In this document: piece by piece, positions 51,516 to 59,846 of the stretch
Position numbering within the stretch: position 1 is the stretch's first letter
How the letters are laid out: every line of letters starts with the position of its first letter
DNA from: Paracoccaceae bacterium
GTDB lineage: Bacteria; Pseudomonadota; Alphaproteobacteria; Rhodobacterales; Rhodobacteraceae
DNA length: 64,000 nt
Assembly (NCBI GenBank): GCA_024742405.1
Contig: JANSYP010000001.1
Location: 310,001 to 374,000 of the forward strand
Direction: 5' to 3'
Notes under the pieces: generated by a model
The model's input: the letters and a program-made list of their open reading frames with translations, nothing else
What the model was told of the DNA's origin: nothing
Databases searched by the model: none
Program-made: the position numbers and the translations under genes

Positions 51516-52967
51516 TTGCAGATCGAGAACATCAAAGACGACGACAGTCTTCGCGCCTGGCTGATCGAGCAAGACAGCTATGAGGTGTCGGTGACTATCG
51601 CGGCCCGCGCGGCGCTTCGGGTGCAGCCCTGGCTCTGGGCGCGTCTCGCCCCCGCGCGTCCAGATGCGGAATTGACGGCCCTTCTGTTTGTCTGGTCCAC
51701 AGTCACATCGGCGCTCGCGCCGGTTTCTTCGACCGCCGATGTGAGAAACGCCGCCCGCGCCGCCTTCGCCGCCTCCGACGCCGCCTTCGCCGCCTTCGCC
51801 GCCTCCTCCGACGCCGCCTCCTCCGACGCCGCCTTCGCCGCTCTTTGGGACGAGATAAGGCGCGATGCGCAACTCTTGCTCAAAGGCGACGGTGTCGTTT
51901 GGGGGCTGCCGCTCTGGCAGACACCACCTGAGAGACTTGCCGCGGACTGGGTTTTGACGGGCGACGCGTGGAGGGCCGCCGGAGCACCCTGGGATCGGTT
52001 CGCGCGCATCTTCGATGACTTCTGGGACGGACGCGCGCCTGACTGGGCGTATCTTGAGCAGATCGTTCTGATCGATCCTGAGGCCTGGAAGGCTGGGCCG
52101 AAAGCGATCGCAGAGGCGATTGCCAAGATCGATGCGAAAACGGAGGATGATGGTTCTACGTCTTCGACGGGCGATTTGACAGACGCGTTTAAACGGAGCG
52201 CCAATGCCGAGCGCGTCGTGTTTAACGAAGAGACGAAGAAGTTCCGTTTGGAACCCCTGTCCGACCTGTCCGACAGTGCAGCCGCCGATTGTATCGAAAT
52301 CCTGTCGAACGTGTTGATGATCTTCGATTTTGAGGATCCCGCCAGCAACCAGTATCGTGCTGTTCAAGAGGAATGGGAGCTTATCCGGTTAGCCGTAGAC
52401 CGGTATGCTAACAGGCCGCGTATGCTCTATTCGACCTGTATGCGTGTGTCTCGGCGACTGACGACAAAGTTTGCGTCAGGCGAGTGTCCAGATCCCGCAC
52501 AAGACGCCAATATTGGGGACTTCCACCTAACCATCATGGGGGTTGCCACAGAATTGCGGAGCCGCGATCCCGAGGTGCAAGAAGCTCTTTTCAATGCGGA
52601 AAGGGTCAACCTCCAGCCTCTGCTCGCGAGGGACGAGGAGGTTCTCGAGAAAGCCGTAACGGAAGTATCCGAGATATCCGAAGGAGCTCTTGCGGACGAG
52701 TTGCCAATTGATCTGAGCATCACGCTTGATCCAAGTGCCAGTGCGGAGGATCAGCGAGACGCGCGGCTAGCGTTGGGTGGGCGTCTGATACGGGTCTTTG
52801 TAAGCTGCTATCGCGGTTTCAAGGCGTCACTGACTGAGGTTGAGCAAGTGACGAAATCCGCGGCGGGAATTGCCACGAATTCAGCCAAAGTCACCGCGGC
52901 TGTGGGTGGCATCACCATGCCGCTTTGGCTGGAAAAGGCTGTCGCCGTAGTTCAGCTCTGGTTTTGA
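51516..52967 (+). CDS. uncharacterised protein with Ala-rich DAAFAA-type microrepeats
   Basis: 483 residues from a TTG at 51516 with AAGG nine bases upstream; TTGs at 51459 and 51495 are alternatives and there is no early ATG. The N-terminus (DDDSLRAWLIEQDSYEVSVT, IAARAALRVQPWLWARL) and the segment LWDEIRRDAQLLLKGDGVVW, then PLWQTPPERLAADW, GAPWDRFARIFDDFWDG, resemble a family of alphaproteobacterial hypothetical proteins that carry variable Ala-rich repeats between these blocks. Here the repeat is about residues 82-109, built from AFAA and SDAA units. The C-terminal 250 residues are acidic and partly helical, ending in a hydrophobic segment. Base composition is visibly less GC-rich than murC. 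Function unknown. Confidence 0.7.
   Translation: MQIENIKDDDSLRAWLIEQDSYEVSVTIAARAALRVQPWLWARLAPARPDAELTALLFVWSTVTSALAPVSSTADVRNAARAAFAASDAAFAAFAASSDAASSDAAFAALWDEIRRDAQLLLKGDGVVWGLPLWQTPPERLAADWVLTGDAWRAAGAPWDRFARIFDDFWDGRAPDWAYLEQIVLIDPEAWKAGPKAIAEAIAKIDAKTEDDGSTSSTGDLTDAFKRSANAERVVFNEETKKFRLEPLSDLSDSAAADCIEILSNVLMIFDFEDPASNQYRAVQEEWELIRLAVDRYANRPRMLYSTCMRVSRRLTTKFASGECPDPAQDANIGDFHLTIMGVATELRSRDPEVQEALFNAERVNLQPLLARDEEVLEKAVTEVSEISEGALADELPIDLSITLDPSASAEDQRDARLALGGRLIRVFVSCYRGFKASLTEVEQVTKSAAGIATNSAKVTAAVGGITMPLWLEKAVAVVQLWF
51755..51840 (+). repeat. in-frame microrepeat (GCCTTCGCCGCC / TCCGACGCC units)
   Basis: Short GC-rich units GCCTTCGCCGCC and TCCGACGCC recur four or more times in a row and are translated as AFAA and SDA(A/S). 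Such a tract is prone to slipped-strand length change in steps of three bases, which would keep the frame. Confidence 0.7.
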
Positions 52968-52993
52968 GGTGACGAGTAGGGGCTTGCGTGCTT

Positions 52994-53038
52994 GCCCGGC
53001 GCCACCGGGCTGCGCCTGCCTGCCCCTCGGCAGGCGCA
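52994..53038. terminator. two adjacent stem-loops, probable bidirectional terminator
   Basis: GCCCGG and CCGGGC pair around 5 bases (52994-53010). Immediately after, TGCGCCTGCC and GGCAGGCGCA pair perfectly (10 bp) around 8 bases (53011-53038). They fill the gap between the convergent genes ending at 52967 and 53096. Confidence 0.6.
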
Positions 53039-53095
53039 ATTGCGCCCCGCCCAGTCAGGCGCAGCCCTCCGAGACAATGCGGCTTTCGTGAGACC

Positions 53096-54013
53096 TCAGA
53101 GCATCATCTGGTAGCCCGCGGGCACGTAGCGGAAGCCGTCGCTGCGGGTTTCGACAAAGCCCACTGCCGGGAAGGGCATGTGGTAGCCGATGAAGGGCAT
53201 CCGTTCCGTCGCGAGCTTGCCCAGCACGCGGCGGCGGGAGGCGGCGGCGCCTTCCTTGTCCATGTCGAAGCGGACCTCCCAGTCGGGATAGCCGAGCGAC
53301 CAGACCGGGTGGTTGGCGAGGTCCGCGATCAGCAGCAGCTGCTTGTCGCCGCTGTCGAGCATGTAGGTCATGTGCCCGGGCGTGTGGCCGAAGGCGGCCG
53401 CGGCGGTGATGCCGGACGCGACCTCGCCCCCATCCTCGAGGAAGGCGAACTGGTCGGCCAGCGGGCGCACATTCTGTTCGAACCGCTCGTTTTCGGCGGC
53501 GGCCCAATGATCGAACTCCACAGCACCGGTGTAGTAGGCGGCGTTGGCGAAGGTGGGCGCGCCGTCGGTCAGAAGCCCGCCGATATGGTCGCCATGCATA
53601 TGGGTGATGACCACCTTGTCGACCTGATCGGGGCTGTAGCCGGCCTCGGCCAGCGCGGCGCCGGTGCCCTCGGCGTTCAGGCCGGTATCAAAAAGGATCA
53701 GCTCGGAGCCTGTATTGACGATGGTCGGCGTGAAGAAGAACTGCGCCACGTCGTCGGGGATGAAGTTCTCCTTGGAGACCTGGGCGAACTCCTGCGGCGA
53801 GACATTCATGCCGAAGATCGTCTGGATCTCGTCGCGGGGCATGGTGCCGACCAGCAGGGTGGTCACCTCGAAATCGCCGAGCTTGAAGCGGCGATGGTTG
53901 GCCATGGACGGGCCTTTCATCTCGGCGGCGGCATGGGCTGTGCCTGCGCCGAGCGCGGCGACGGGCAAGGCCGCGGAGGCCGCTAGTGCCTGGCGGCGGG
54001 TCAGGTTGGTCAT
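53096..54013 (-). CDS. Tat-exported metallo-beta-lactamase-fold hydrolase (lactonase-like)
   Basis: 305 residues from the ATG at 54013 (GGGAGA upstream). The N-terminus MTNLTRRQALAASAALPVAA is a Tat-type signal (S/T-R-R-x-x-L-A), cleaved near AHA-AA. The metal site is THMHGDHIGGLLTDG (HxHxDH), with further ligands in FGHTPGHMTYMLDSG and LIADLANHPVW. The layout resembles AHL-lactonase/AidC-like and other MBL esterases, so quorum quenching is possible but the substrate is not determined. Confidence 0.85.
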   Translation of the reverse strand: MTNLTRRQALAASAALPVAALGAGTAHAAAEMKGPSMANHRRFKLGDFEVTTLLVGTMPRDEIQTIFGMNVSPQEFAQVSKENFIPDDVAQFFFTPTIVNTGSELILFDTGLNAEGTGAALAEAGYSPDQVDKVVITHMHGDHIGGLLTDGAPTFANAAYYTGAVEFDHWAAAENERFEQNVRPLADQFAFLEDGGEVASGITAAAAFGHTPGHMTYMLDSGDKQLLLIADLANHPVWSLGYPDWEVRFDMDKEGAAASRRRVLGKLATERMPFIGYHMPFPAVGFVETRSDGFRYVPAGYQMML

Positions 54014-54287
54014 GGATCGTCTCCCTCGTAGAATAACCCGCCCTAAACCTAGCAGCCCCTGCTGGCAATGCGAGGGAGGGGCCGTGCACAATTGCAGGAG
54101 CGCCCCCTGCGGGCGGAGGATCGCTGATCTGCGTGAACCGAGGGAATGCGCGGGGCGAGTTGGGGCCCTAGGGACAGGCGTGTTGCGCAAGATCTGTGCG
54201 AAAGCGCGAGCTTGCGGTTGCGGCGGGGCGGGGCTGTGCTGCAAGCTGCCGGCAGAGATCGCGCATAACGTCAGGGAAGGGCGAACC

Positions 54288-54623
54288 ATGGGACTGAGAA
54301 CACTCGCGGCCGGGGGAATCGTGGCCGCCCTGACCGCGTCCGCGGGCTTTGCCGAGGATTGCGCCTGCGGGAGCTACCCGTTCGCGCCGGAGGCCTGTTT
54401 CGATGGCTGCGCTGCCGAGATGCTGAACAACGTGCCGCTGGGCGATCTCTTCGATACGCTGGATCTGTCAGAGGATGCGCAGTCGGACATTCTGGCGCTG
54501 CAGACGAGCCCCTCTCCGCCGGCCTCGCTGACGGGCTATCCCGACGCGGTGCAGTCCGCGCTGAAGGGTGCGTTGTCGTCCGCAGATCCCGCGGACATTC
54601 AGGCGTTGCTCGACGAGAATTAG
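54288..54623 (+). CDS. small secreted protein of unknown function
   Basis: 111 residues: signal peptide MGLRTLAAGGIVAALTASAG cleaved near GFA-ED, then a cysteine cluster CACGSYPFAPEACFDGC that could form two disulfides, then an acidic helical tail (LFDTLDLSEDAQSDILALQT; SALKGALSSADPADIQALLD). AGGGAAGG precedes the ATG. It diverges from the MBL gene, with 274 bp between them in which I see no other gene. Family not recognised. Confidence 0.75.
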   Translation: MGLRTLAAGGIVAALTASAGFAEDCACGSYPFAPEACFDGCAAEMLNNVPLGDLFDTLDLSEDAQSDILALQTSPSPPASLTGYPDAVQSALKGALSSADPADIQALLDEN

Positions 54624-54663
54624 GCACGACCTGGGCGCGATATCGCCACGGCCCAGGCGCGGC

Positions 54664-55077
54664 TCACTCCCACCAGCGGTCGATGGCGGCGATATCGTCG
54701 TCGGACCATCCGAAATGGTGGGCCAGTTCGTGCACCGTGACATGGGCCACCAGATCCGACAGCGCGACGTTGCCCCGGGCGGCCCATTCGTCGAGGATCG
54801 GACGCCGGAAGAGCCAGATCACGTCGGGCTGCTGGGGCTGATCCATCACCGATTTCTGGGTCATGGGCACGCCGTCATAGAGCCCGGTGAGCCCGAACGC
54901 GTCCTCGATCTGCAGTTCGTCGAGCACATGGTCGGGGGCGAAGTCCACGACGCGCAGCCCGACTTCGCGCGCCGGTGCGGCAAAACCCGGGGGCAGCGTG
55001 TCGAAGACCTTGCGGGCCAGGGTTTCGATCTCTCGCGTGCTGGGGGCGGCGCCGTAGCGCGGGGTGTCTTCTGTCAT
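54664..55077 (-). CDS. minimal zinc metallopeptidase (minigluzincin/DUF1025-like)
   Basis: 137 residues. The HExxH zinc motif is VTVHELAHHFGWSDDDI, with the downstream Asp/Glu region typical of the small zincin family (PRYGAAPSTREIETLARKVF near the N-terminus, then FDTLPPGFAAPAREVGLRVV). There is no signal peptide, so it acts in the cytoplasm. Substrate unknown. Confidence 0.85.
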   Translation of the reverse strand: MTEDTPRYGAAPSTREIETLARKVFDTLPPGFAAPAREVGLRVVDFAPDHVLDELQIEDAFGLTGLYDGVPMTQKSVMDQPQQPDVIWLFRRPILDEWAARGNVALSDLVAHVTVHELAHHFGWSDDDIAAIDRWWE

Positions 55078-55088
55078 GGGCGCTATAT

Positions 55089-55596
55089 GGCGCGGGCGGC
55101 GAGGGGCTGAAAGGCCCTGTGCGCCGGGCCTCCGCGGCGTTAGGCTGGCGGGCAGGGAGGCTGGCGCATGTCCAAGGCCAAGACCAAGCCCAGCGGGACC
55201 GACCCCGAAGCGCTGCTCGCCGCCGTCACACCCGAGCGGCGGCAGGGGGACGCGCGGCGGCTCGATGCGCTCTTACGCGAGGTCACGGGGTTCACGCCCG
55301 TGGTCTGGGGCGACAGCATGCTGGGCTATGGGCGCTACCGCTACACCTACAAAAGCGGGCGGAGCGGGGAGTTTTTCGCCACCGGCTTTGCGCCCCGGAC
55401 GCGCGAGCTGGTGCTCTATATCATGCCGGGCTACGGCGATTTCGAACCGATCCTCGACCGGTTGGGGCCGCACCGCAAGGGCAAGGCCTGTCTCTACCTG
55501 ACCCGGCTGGACAGCGTGGACATGGCGGCGCTGGCCGATCTGATCCGGGCAGGTCTGGAGGATCTGGGCACGCGCTGGCCCGTCACGCCGGACTGA
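55089..55596 (+). repeat. direct repeat copy 1 (DUF1801 gene plus about 79 bp upstream)
   Basis: This 508-bp block matches 59847-60351 in the same orientation. The upstream leader is shared (for example GCGTTAGGCTGGCGGGCAGG in both), as well as the coding part. Proteins differ at 27 of 142 positions by eye, so the copies are old or of separate origin. They bracket the arginase cassette. Confidence 0.8.
55168..55596 (+). CDS. DUF1801 (YdhG-like) domain protein, copy 1
   Basis: 142 residues with GGGAGG seven bases before the ATG. Conserved DUF1801 features are TGFTPVVWGDSMLGYGRYRY and LVLYIMPGYGDFEPILDRLG, then HRKGKACLYLTRLDSVDM. The fold is a small alpha/beta domain of unknown role, soluble and cytoplasmic. 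A close paralogue is encoded at 59923. Confidence 0.88.
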   Translation: MSKAKTKPSGTDPEALLAAVTPERRQGDARRLDALLREVTGFTPVVWGDSMLGYGRYRYTYKSGRSGEFFATGFAPRTRELVLYIMPGYGDFEPILDRLGPHRKGKACLYLTRLDSVDMAALADLIRAGLEDLGTRWPVTPD

Positions 55597-55832
55597 GCGA
55601 GGCTGGACCCGGTCTTAAAGCGGCCAAGGGGACCTTCGTTTTCCGAGTTTCAGAAGCATCGGTTGGCCCAAGCTGACGACGTGACTGAGGAGCGTGCAAG
55701 GACAACCGGTTTTCCCGGTACAGCATTTGGCACAATGGGCGCAGCGCATATGGGGTGGACGGTTCGCGTTCGGCGGCGTCGCGACGCGCCGTTAAGCAGG
55801 TGTGAGGATCTGTGGTTGAGAGGAGCCGCCCG

Positions 55833-55941
55833 ATGCAAGTTACCAACGTGGGCTTTGATTTGGCGAGGACCGTCTTTTCACATGCACGGCGTCACAGAGA
55901 ACCGACATGTTGCCTTCAGTCGTCTTTTGCGTGGGTCATAG
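55833..55941 (+). pseudogene. IS110-family transposase remnant (frameshifted N-terminus)
   Basis: ATG at 55833 with GAGGAG upstream reads MQVTNVGFDLARTVF, the first DEDD-domain strand of IS110 transposases. The continuation FHMHGVTENRHVAFSRLLRG is in a different frame and stops at 55941. Together they form the first 35 or so residues of such a transposase. The rest is absent. Confidence 0.6.
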
Positions 55942-56149
55942 ATTTTGGTCTTTTTCCAGTGTCTTGCGCCTTGCCTGATTGGCGTTGAGGTGCGCGCTTC
56001 CGGGGTCAGGACCCGTTGATCTCCGGGACGCTTAGCAAAGACACGCGGCGCATCCGGTTGAACTTCTGCGCGAACGTGGTGCGCGACCAAGCGAACAATG
56101 CGCTCGCCGTCTTCGCGCGACAGTTCCGCGCCGGTATCGCACAGCCCTC
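55942..56149. other. non-coding or eroded DNA between IS remnants
   Basis: No frame with convincing codon usage or a recognisable domain is seen. It joins two transposase remnants and is probably degraded mobile DNA. 55597-55832 also lacks a supportable gene. Confidence 0.4.
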
Positions 56150-56302
56150 CGCTACCGCCGCGCTGAGGAGAAGATCCGCCGCGTGATTGAGGGGCTTGGC
56201 GGCGAGGTGAGCATCGCGGGACTCTGCCAATACGGGGGGAAACGCACCTTCGCCCGTCGCGTGAAGACTCTGTCGGGTCTCACACTCTACAATCAGTTCT
56301 GA
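56150..56302 (+). pseudogene. IS3-type OrfA transposase remnant
   Basis: The frame reads RYRRAEEKIRRVIEGLGGEV, then SIAGLCQYGG, like the helix-turn-helix of IS3-family OrfA (usually AEEKIRIVLEGLRGEDSIAELC). It continues KRTFARRVKTLSGLTLYNQF to a stop at 56300-56302. The second part does not look like OrfA, so this may be a composite of two eroded elements. Confidence 0.45.
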
Positions 56303-56417
56303 ACAATGGGGACTTCAGATCCTGATCGATTCACCGTCGATCCAATCCACCAGCTGCCGAGACTGAACGCCCAAAACCGGAATGACCTCAAACACGCCCG
56401 CCGGTAGAGAAATCCGG

Positions 56418-56888
56418 TCATTTCGGATCCGCCGGGAACCCAGTCTTCGACCTTCGCGCCCGCTTGACTGCCATTCGTGTCGACAGAAGCAGACTGGTTT
56501 CACTCGTCGCAACGCCGTCCAGCTTCCGGATTTTGGCCAGCACCTTGTCCAGATCACCAAGCGTTTCGGTTCCCAGTTCGACAATCAGATCCCATTTCCC
56601 GTTCGTCGAGTGGATCGCCTGCACCGCAGCGATACCGGCGAGGCTGCGCGAAATCCGGTCGGTGCCCTTGCCTTCGATCCCCAGCATCATCAGCCCGCGC
56701 ACCGGGTGTTCCCGGACGTCCTCGGCGAGGACGACGGTGAACCCGAGAATAACGCCCTCCGCCTGAAGGCGTGCCAAACGCGTGCGGACGGTCACGCGTG
56801 AGAGCCCTACGACCGATGCGAGATCCGAAAGGGAAATGCGCGAATTCCGCCGAAGCTCTGCGATGATCTTGATGTCGGAGCTATCCAT
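56418..56888 (-). CDS. Lrp/AsnC-family transcriptional regulator
   Basis: 156 residues: N-terminal winged HTH (SSDIKIIAELRRNSRISLSD, then LASVVGLSRVTVRTRLARLQ) and a C-terminal RAM/AsnC effector domain (GLMMLGIEGKGTDRISRSLA, KWDLIVELGTETLGDLDKVL). It is divergent from the arginase gene, so it probably activates arginine/ornithine breakdown in response to one of these amino acids. Confidence 0.92.
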   Translation of the reverse strand: MDSSDIKIIAELRRNSRISLSDLASVVGLSRVTVRTRLARLQAEGVILGFTVVLAEDVREHPVRGLMMLGIEGKGTDRISRSLAGIAAVQAIHSTNGKWDLIVELGTETLGDLDKVLAKIRKLDGVATSETSLLLSTRMAVKRARRSKTGFPADPK

Positions 56889-56890
56889 TC

Positions 56891-56956
56891 TGGAAAAACT
56901 ACCTTTCGCAGTGGAAAAATCGCTTCCCTTTTATCCTATCATGACCCTGTTTTCCA
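56891..56956. promoter_or_regulatory. candidate Lrp-type binding boxes upstream of the arginase
   Basis: TGGAAAAA occurs at 56891 and again at 56912, exactly 21 bp apart (two helical turns), and the inverse TTTTCCA lies at 56950. The AT-rich phased repeats in the Lrp-arginase gap are what an oligomeric Lrp protein would bind. Confidence 0.5.
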
Positions 56957-57008
56957 TCACATTCCGGATAGAAACTGATGCCGTACAGCGACATCGCAGG
57001 ACTGTGGA

Positions 57009-57935
57009 ATGGAAAGGCGAAACTGCCTGTTGATTGGTGCCCCGGTCGATACCGGCAAGCGGCGCAAGGGCTGTGTGATGGGCCCGGATGCCTACCGCAC
57101 TGCGGACCTTGCCGAAACCTTGGCAGCCCTCGGTCACTCCGTGTCGGACGTCGGCAACATCGTTCCCGCCGCGGAACGCGCCGTCGGATGTGCCAACCCC
57201 CTGGTGCATTCGCTGTCCGAGACAGTCGCCTGGGCCGAGGCGCTGGCCGCCGCCGGACGGGACGCTGCTGCCAGAGGATTTTCAATCTTCATGGGCGGCG
57301 ACCACTCGCTGTCGATCGGGTCTGTCGCGGGCGTCGCGGCCCACGCTGCAGATCAGAACCGCCCGCTGTTCGTTCTCTGGCTGGATGCGCACACGGACCT
57401 GCACACGCCGCTGACCACCGATACAGGCAACTTGCACGGCACGTCTCTTGGCTACATCGCCGGAGCTGAAGGCTTCGACGCATTTGCCCCAATGCCGAAT
57501 GTGGTGCCAGCCGCCAACATCTGCATGATTGGGTTGCGGTCTGTGGACGGCGCCGAAAAAGCGATGCTGCAGGACAGCGGCATGTCCGCGGTGGATATGC
57601 GGACGATCGACGAGCATGGCGTCGCCAGACCGTTGTCGGGTTTTCTGAAATCCGTCGCGGCTGCCAACGGATTTCTGCATGTCTCGCTGGACGTCGATTT
57701 TCTGGATCCTTCCATCGCACCTGCAGTCGGAACCACGGTGCCCGGTGGTGCGACATTCCGGGAGGCGCATCTGGTGATGGAGATGCTTGGCGACAGCGGA
57801 CTCGTCACCTCGCTCGACCTTGTGGAGCTCAATCCGTTTCTCGACGAGCGCGGCCGCACCGCATCGCTGATGGTCGATCTCACGGCCTCGCTCATGGGGC
57901 GGCGCGTCTTTGACCGCCCGACGCAATCCTTCTGA
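57009..57935 (+). CDS. rocF: arginase
   Basis: 308 residues of the ureohydrolase family. Mn-binding motifs are FMGGDHSLSIGSVAG, LWLDAHTDLHTP and VSLDVDFLDPSIAP, with ELNPFLDERGRTASL near the C-terminus. It hydrolyses arginine to ornithine and urea. The DAHTD motif has Thr where many arginases have Ala, which is within family variation. The ocd gene follows 28 bp downstream. Confidence 0.92.
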   Translation: MERRNCLLIGAPVDTGKRRKGCVMGPDAYRTADLAETLAALGHSVSDVGNIVPAAERAVGCANPLVHSLSETVAWAEALAAAGRDAAARGFSIFMGGDHSLSIGSVAGVAAHAADQNRPLFVLWLDAHTDLHTPLTTDTGNLHGTSLGYIAGAEGFDAFAPMPNVVPAANICMIGLRSVDGAEKAMLQDSGMSAVDMRTIDEHGVARPLSGFLKSVAAANGFLHVSLDVDFLDPSIAPAVGTTVPGGATFREAHLVMEMLGDSGLVTSLDLVELNPFLDERGRTASLMVDLTASLMGRRVFDRPTQSF

Positions 57936-57963
57936 GCCATTTGGCTGAAACCGGAGACCCAAG

Positions 57964-59016
57964 ATGACCGCCCCGGAACCGTCCGAACTGGCCTATGTGC
58001 CCTTCGTCAGCGTCGAGAACATGATGAAGCTTGTGCACCACATCGGCGTCGAAACGATGCTGCACGATATTGCGGACTATATCGAAGCAGATTTTCACCG
58101 TTGGGAGCTGTTTGACAAGACACCGCGGGTTGCCTCGCATTCCGAGAAGGGGGTGATCGAGCTCATGCCCACCTCGGACGGCGAAGTTTACGGGTTCAAG
58201 TATGTCAACGGCCACCCGAGCAATACCAAGGAGGGTCTGCAGACCGTCACCGCCTTTGGCCTTCTTGCGGCGGTCGACACCGGGTACCCTGTTCTGCTGA
58301 GCGAGATGACAGTGCTGACAGCGCTGCGCACTGCCGCCACCTCGGCCATGGTTGCGCGGCATCTGGCGCCCAAGGGCGCGCGCACCATGGCGATGATCGG
58401 CAATGGTGCGCAATCCGAGTTTCAGGCGTTGGCGATGAAGGCGATCTGCGGGATCGATCATCTGCGGCTCTTTGATAGCGACCGTCGCGCCACCGAGAAA
58501 ACGGTGCGCAACCTGGAGGGGTCCGGCATGACCCTGACCGCCTGCACCACGCCCGAACTGGCGATCGAGGGCGCGCAGATCATCACGACCTGTACCGCCG
58601 ACAAGCAATATGCAACGATCCTGACCGACAACATGGTGGGAGCGGGTGTTCATATCAACGCCATTGGCGGTGACTGCCCGGGAAAGACAGAGCTGCACAA
58701 GGATATCCTCAACCGCGCAACCGTCTTTGTCGAATACCCGCCACAGACCCGGATCGAGGGCGAAATCCAGCAGATGCCCGGCGATTTTCCGGTGACTGAA
58801 CTGTGGCAGGTGATCAACGGCTCGGCACCTGGGAGAGTCAGCGACCGACAGATCACATTGTTTGACGGCGTGGGCTTCGCGACCGAGGACTTTTCGGCTC
58901 TGCGCTACGTCCGCGACCGGCTGACCGATACCGGGCTGTACCAGAACCTCGATATGGTCGCCGACCCGGACGATCCGCGCGATCTCTTCGGTATGCTCAT
59001 GCGGTCAAAAGGCTGA
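57964..59016 (+). CDS. ocd: ornithine cyclodeaminase
   Basis: 350 residues, full length. The substrate side shows GFKYVNGHPSNTKEGLQTVT and LLSEMTVLTALRTAATSAM; the NAD-binding Rossmann motif is MAMIGNGAQSEFQALAMKAI. The catalytic Asp lies in NAIGGDCPGKTELHKDIL. It converts ornithine to proline plus ammonia, so with the arginase it makes a two-step arginine-to-proline route. Confidence 0.93.
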   Translation: MTAPEPSELAYVPFVSVENMMKLVHHIGVETMLHDIADYIEADFHRWELFDKTPRVASHSEKGVIELMPTSDGEVYGFKYVNGHPSNTKEGLQTVTAFGLLAAVDTGYPVLLSEMTVLTALRTAATSAMVARHLAPKGARTMAMIGNGAQSEFQALAMKAICGIDHLRLFDSDRRATEKTVRNLEGSGMTLTACTTPELAIEGAQIITTCTADKQYATILTDNMVGAGVHINAIGGDCPGKTELHKDILNRATVFVEYPPQTRIEGEIQQMPGDFPVTELWQVINGSAPGRVSDRQITLFDGVGFATEDFSALRYVRDRLTDTGLYQNLDMVADPDDPRDLFGMLMRSKG

Positions 59017-59846
59017 TTTCAATAACAATTGCATGCAGGGGCGACGACCTCGGACAAGCAAGCGTTCGATGAAAGGGCATGTCCCGAAGCCGGACAGTCC
59101 TGGGGAGGGCGCGCGCCTTGTGCACGTCAGGCGCACCGTTCGCTTCTCTCGCCGGTCATCGCGATCAGCCACTCGACCGTGGTCCATGGGCTCGATGCAC
59201 GGGCTCCGATGCTTCCGTGGGCCATGGTGTCGAGTGTTTTCGCACTGCGGTGCGGCCTCGGCTTTCCTCACATTCGGGACGGTATGGGCCAATGGACCAC
59301 CAAAGCGGGGCGGGCGTGACCGACACGCCCACCCAATCGCCGAGGTCTTGATGGGTTCGTGAAACAGGGCGGCGTGCGTATCTCTGGCACTACGCATCGC
59401 AGCGACGTGGCAAGCCTGCGCACCCGGCCGCCCAAACCCGCAGAATGCGCCTCTCCGCCATCAGCGCGTTTGAGCCAAGCGACAGACTGGGGAGGTTGTC
59501 GCTGCGACGGTCGGCGCATCCGGCCGGTTCGGAGGCCCAGTTTCTCGGCTGGGTTCGCCGTCACGCCAGTCCCTAAGCCGGGAAATTTCATGGCGCACAG
59601 ATCAAGCGAGGTACACTGCTCCACATCCTGTCCGGGAACCGGTGCGCGGATCGGTCTTCGACAGGGCGTCGGAGCAGAGCACCCGGTGCCGGATCTGCCG
59701 ATCCGTTGCGAACCGCTGCTCAAAAGCGGGGGCTGGTTATCGTTGGTACCGGAGCTTTCCGTTGCACCGAGATATGCCAGAACAGCGTCGGGCACCTGCC
59801 CGCGGCGGGCCGCAGGCTCGCAGGCATGGATCTCGGCATGGATCTT
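59017..59846. other. 830 bp without a supportable gene
   Basis: Several frames stay open for 90-180 codons on both strands, but none has a recognisable domain, ribosome-binding site or consistent codon pattern; they look like GC-driven open frames. No tRNA, inverted-repeat ends or transposase fragments were recognised. It is probably decayed sequence at the edge of the duplicated DUF1801 block. Confidence 0.4.

Noticed and set aside
51755-51840. Short tandem units mistaken for a CRISPR or VNTR locus
   Set aside because: Units are 9-12 bases, contiguous, in frame and translated; there are no unique spacers.
56315-56584. 89-codon minus-strand frame overlapping the 3' part of the Lrp gene
   Set aside because: It runs through the Lrp gene in another frame and shows no recognisable domain; treated as a shadow.
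59268-59795. 175-codon minus-strand frame in the gap before the second DUF1801 gene
   Set aside because: Pro/Arg-rich text without a domain or SD, and an equally long frame exists on the opposite strand.
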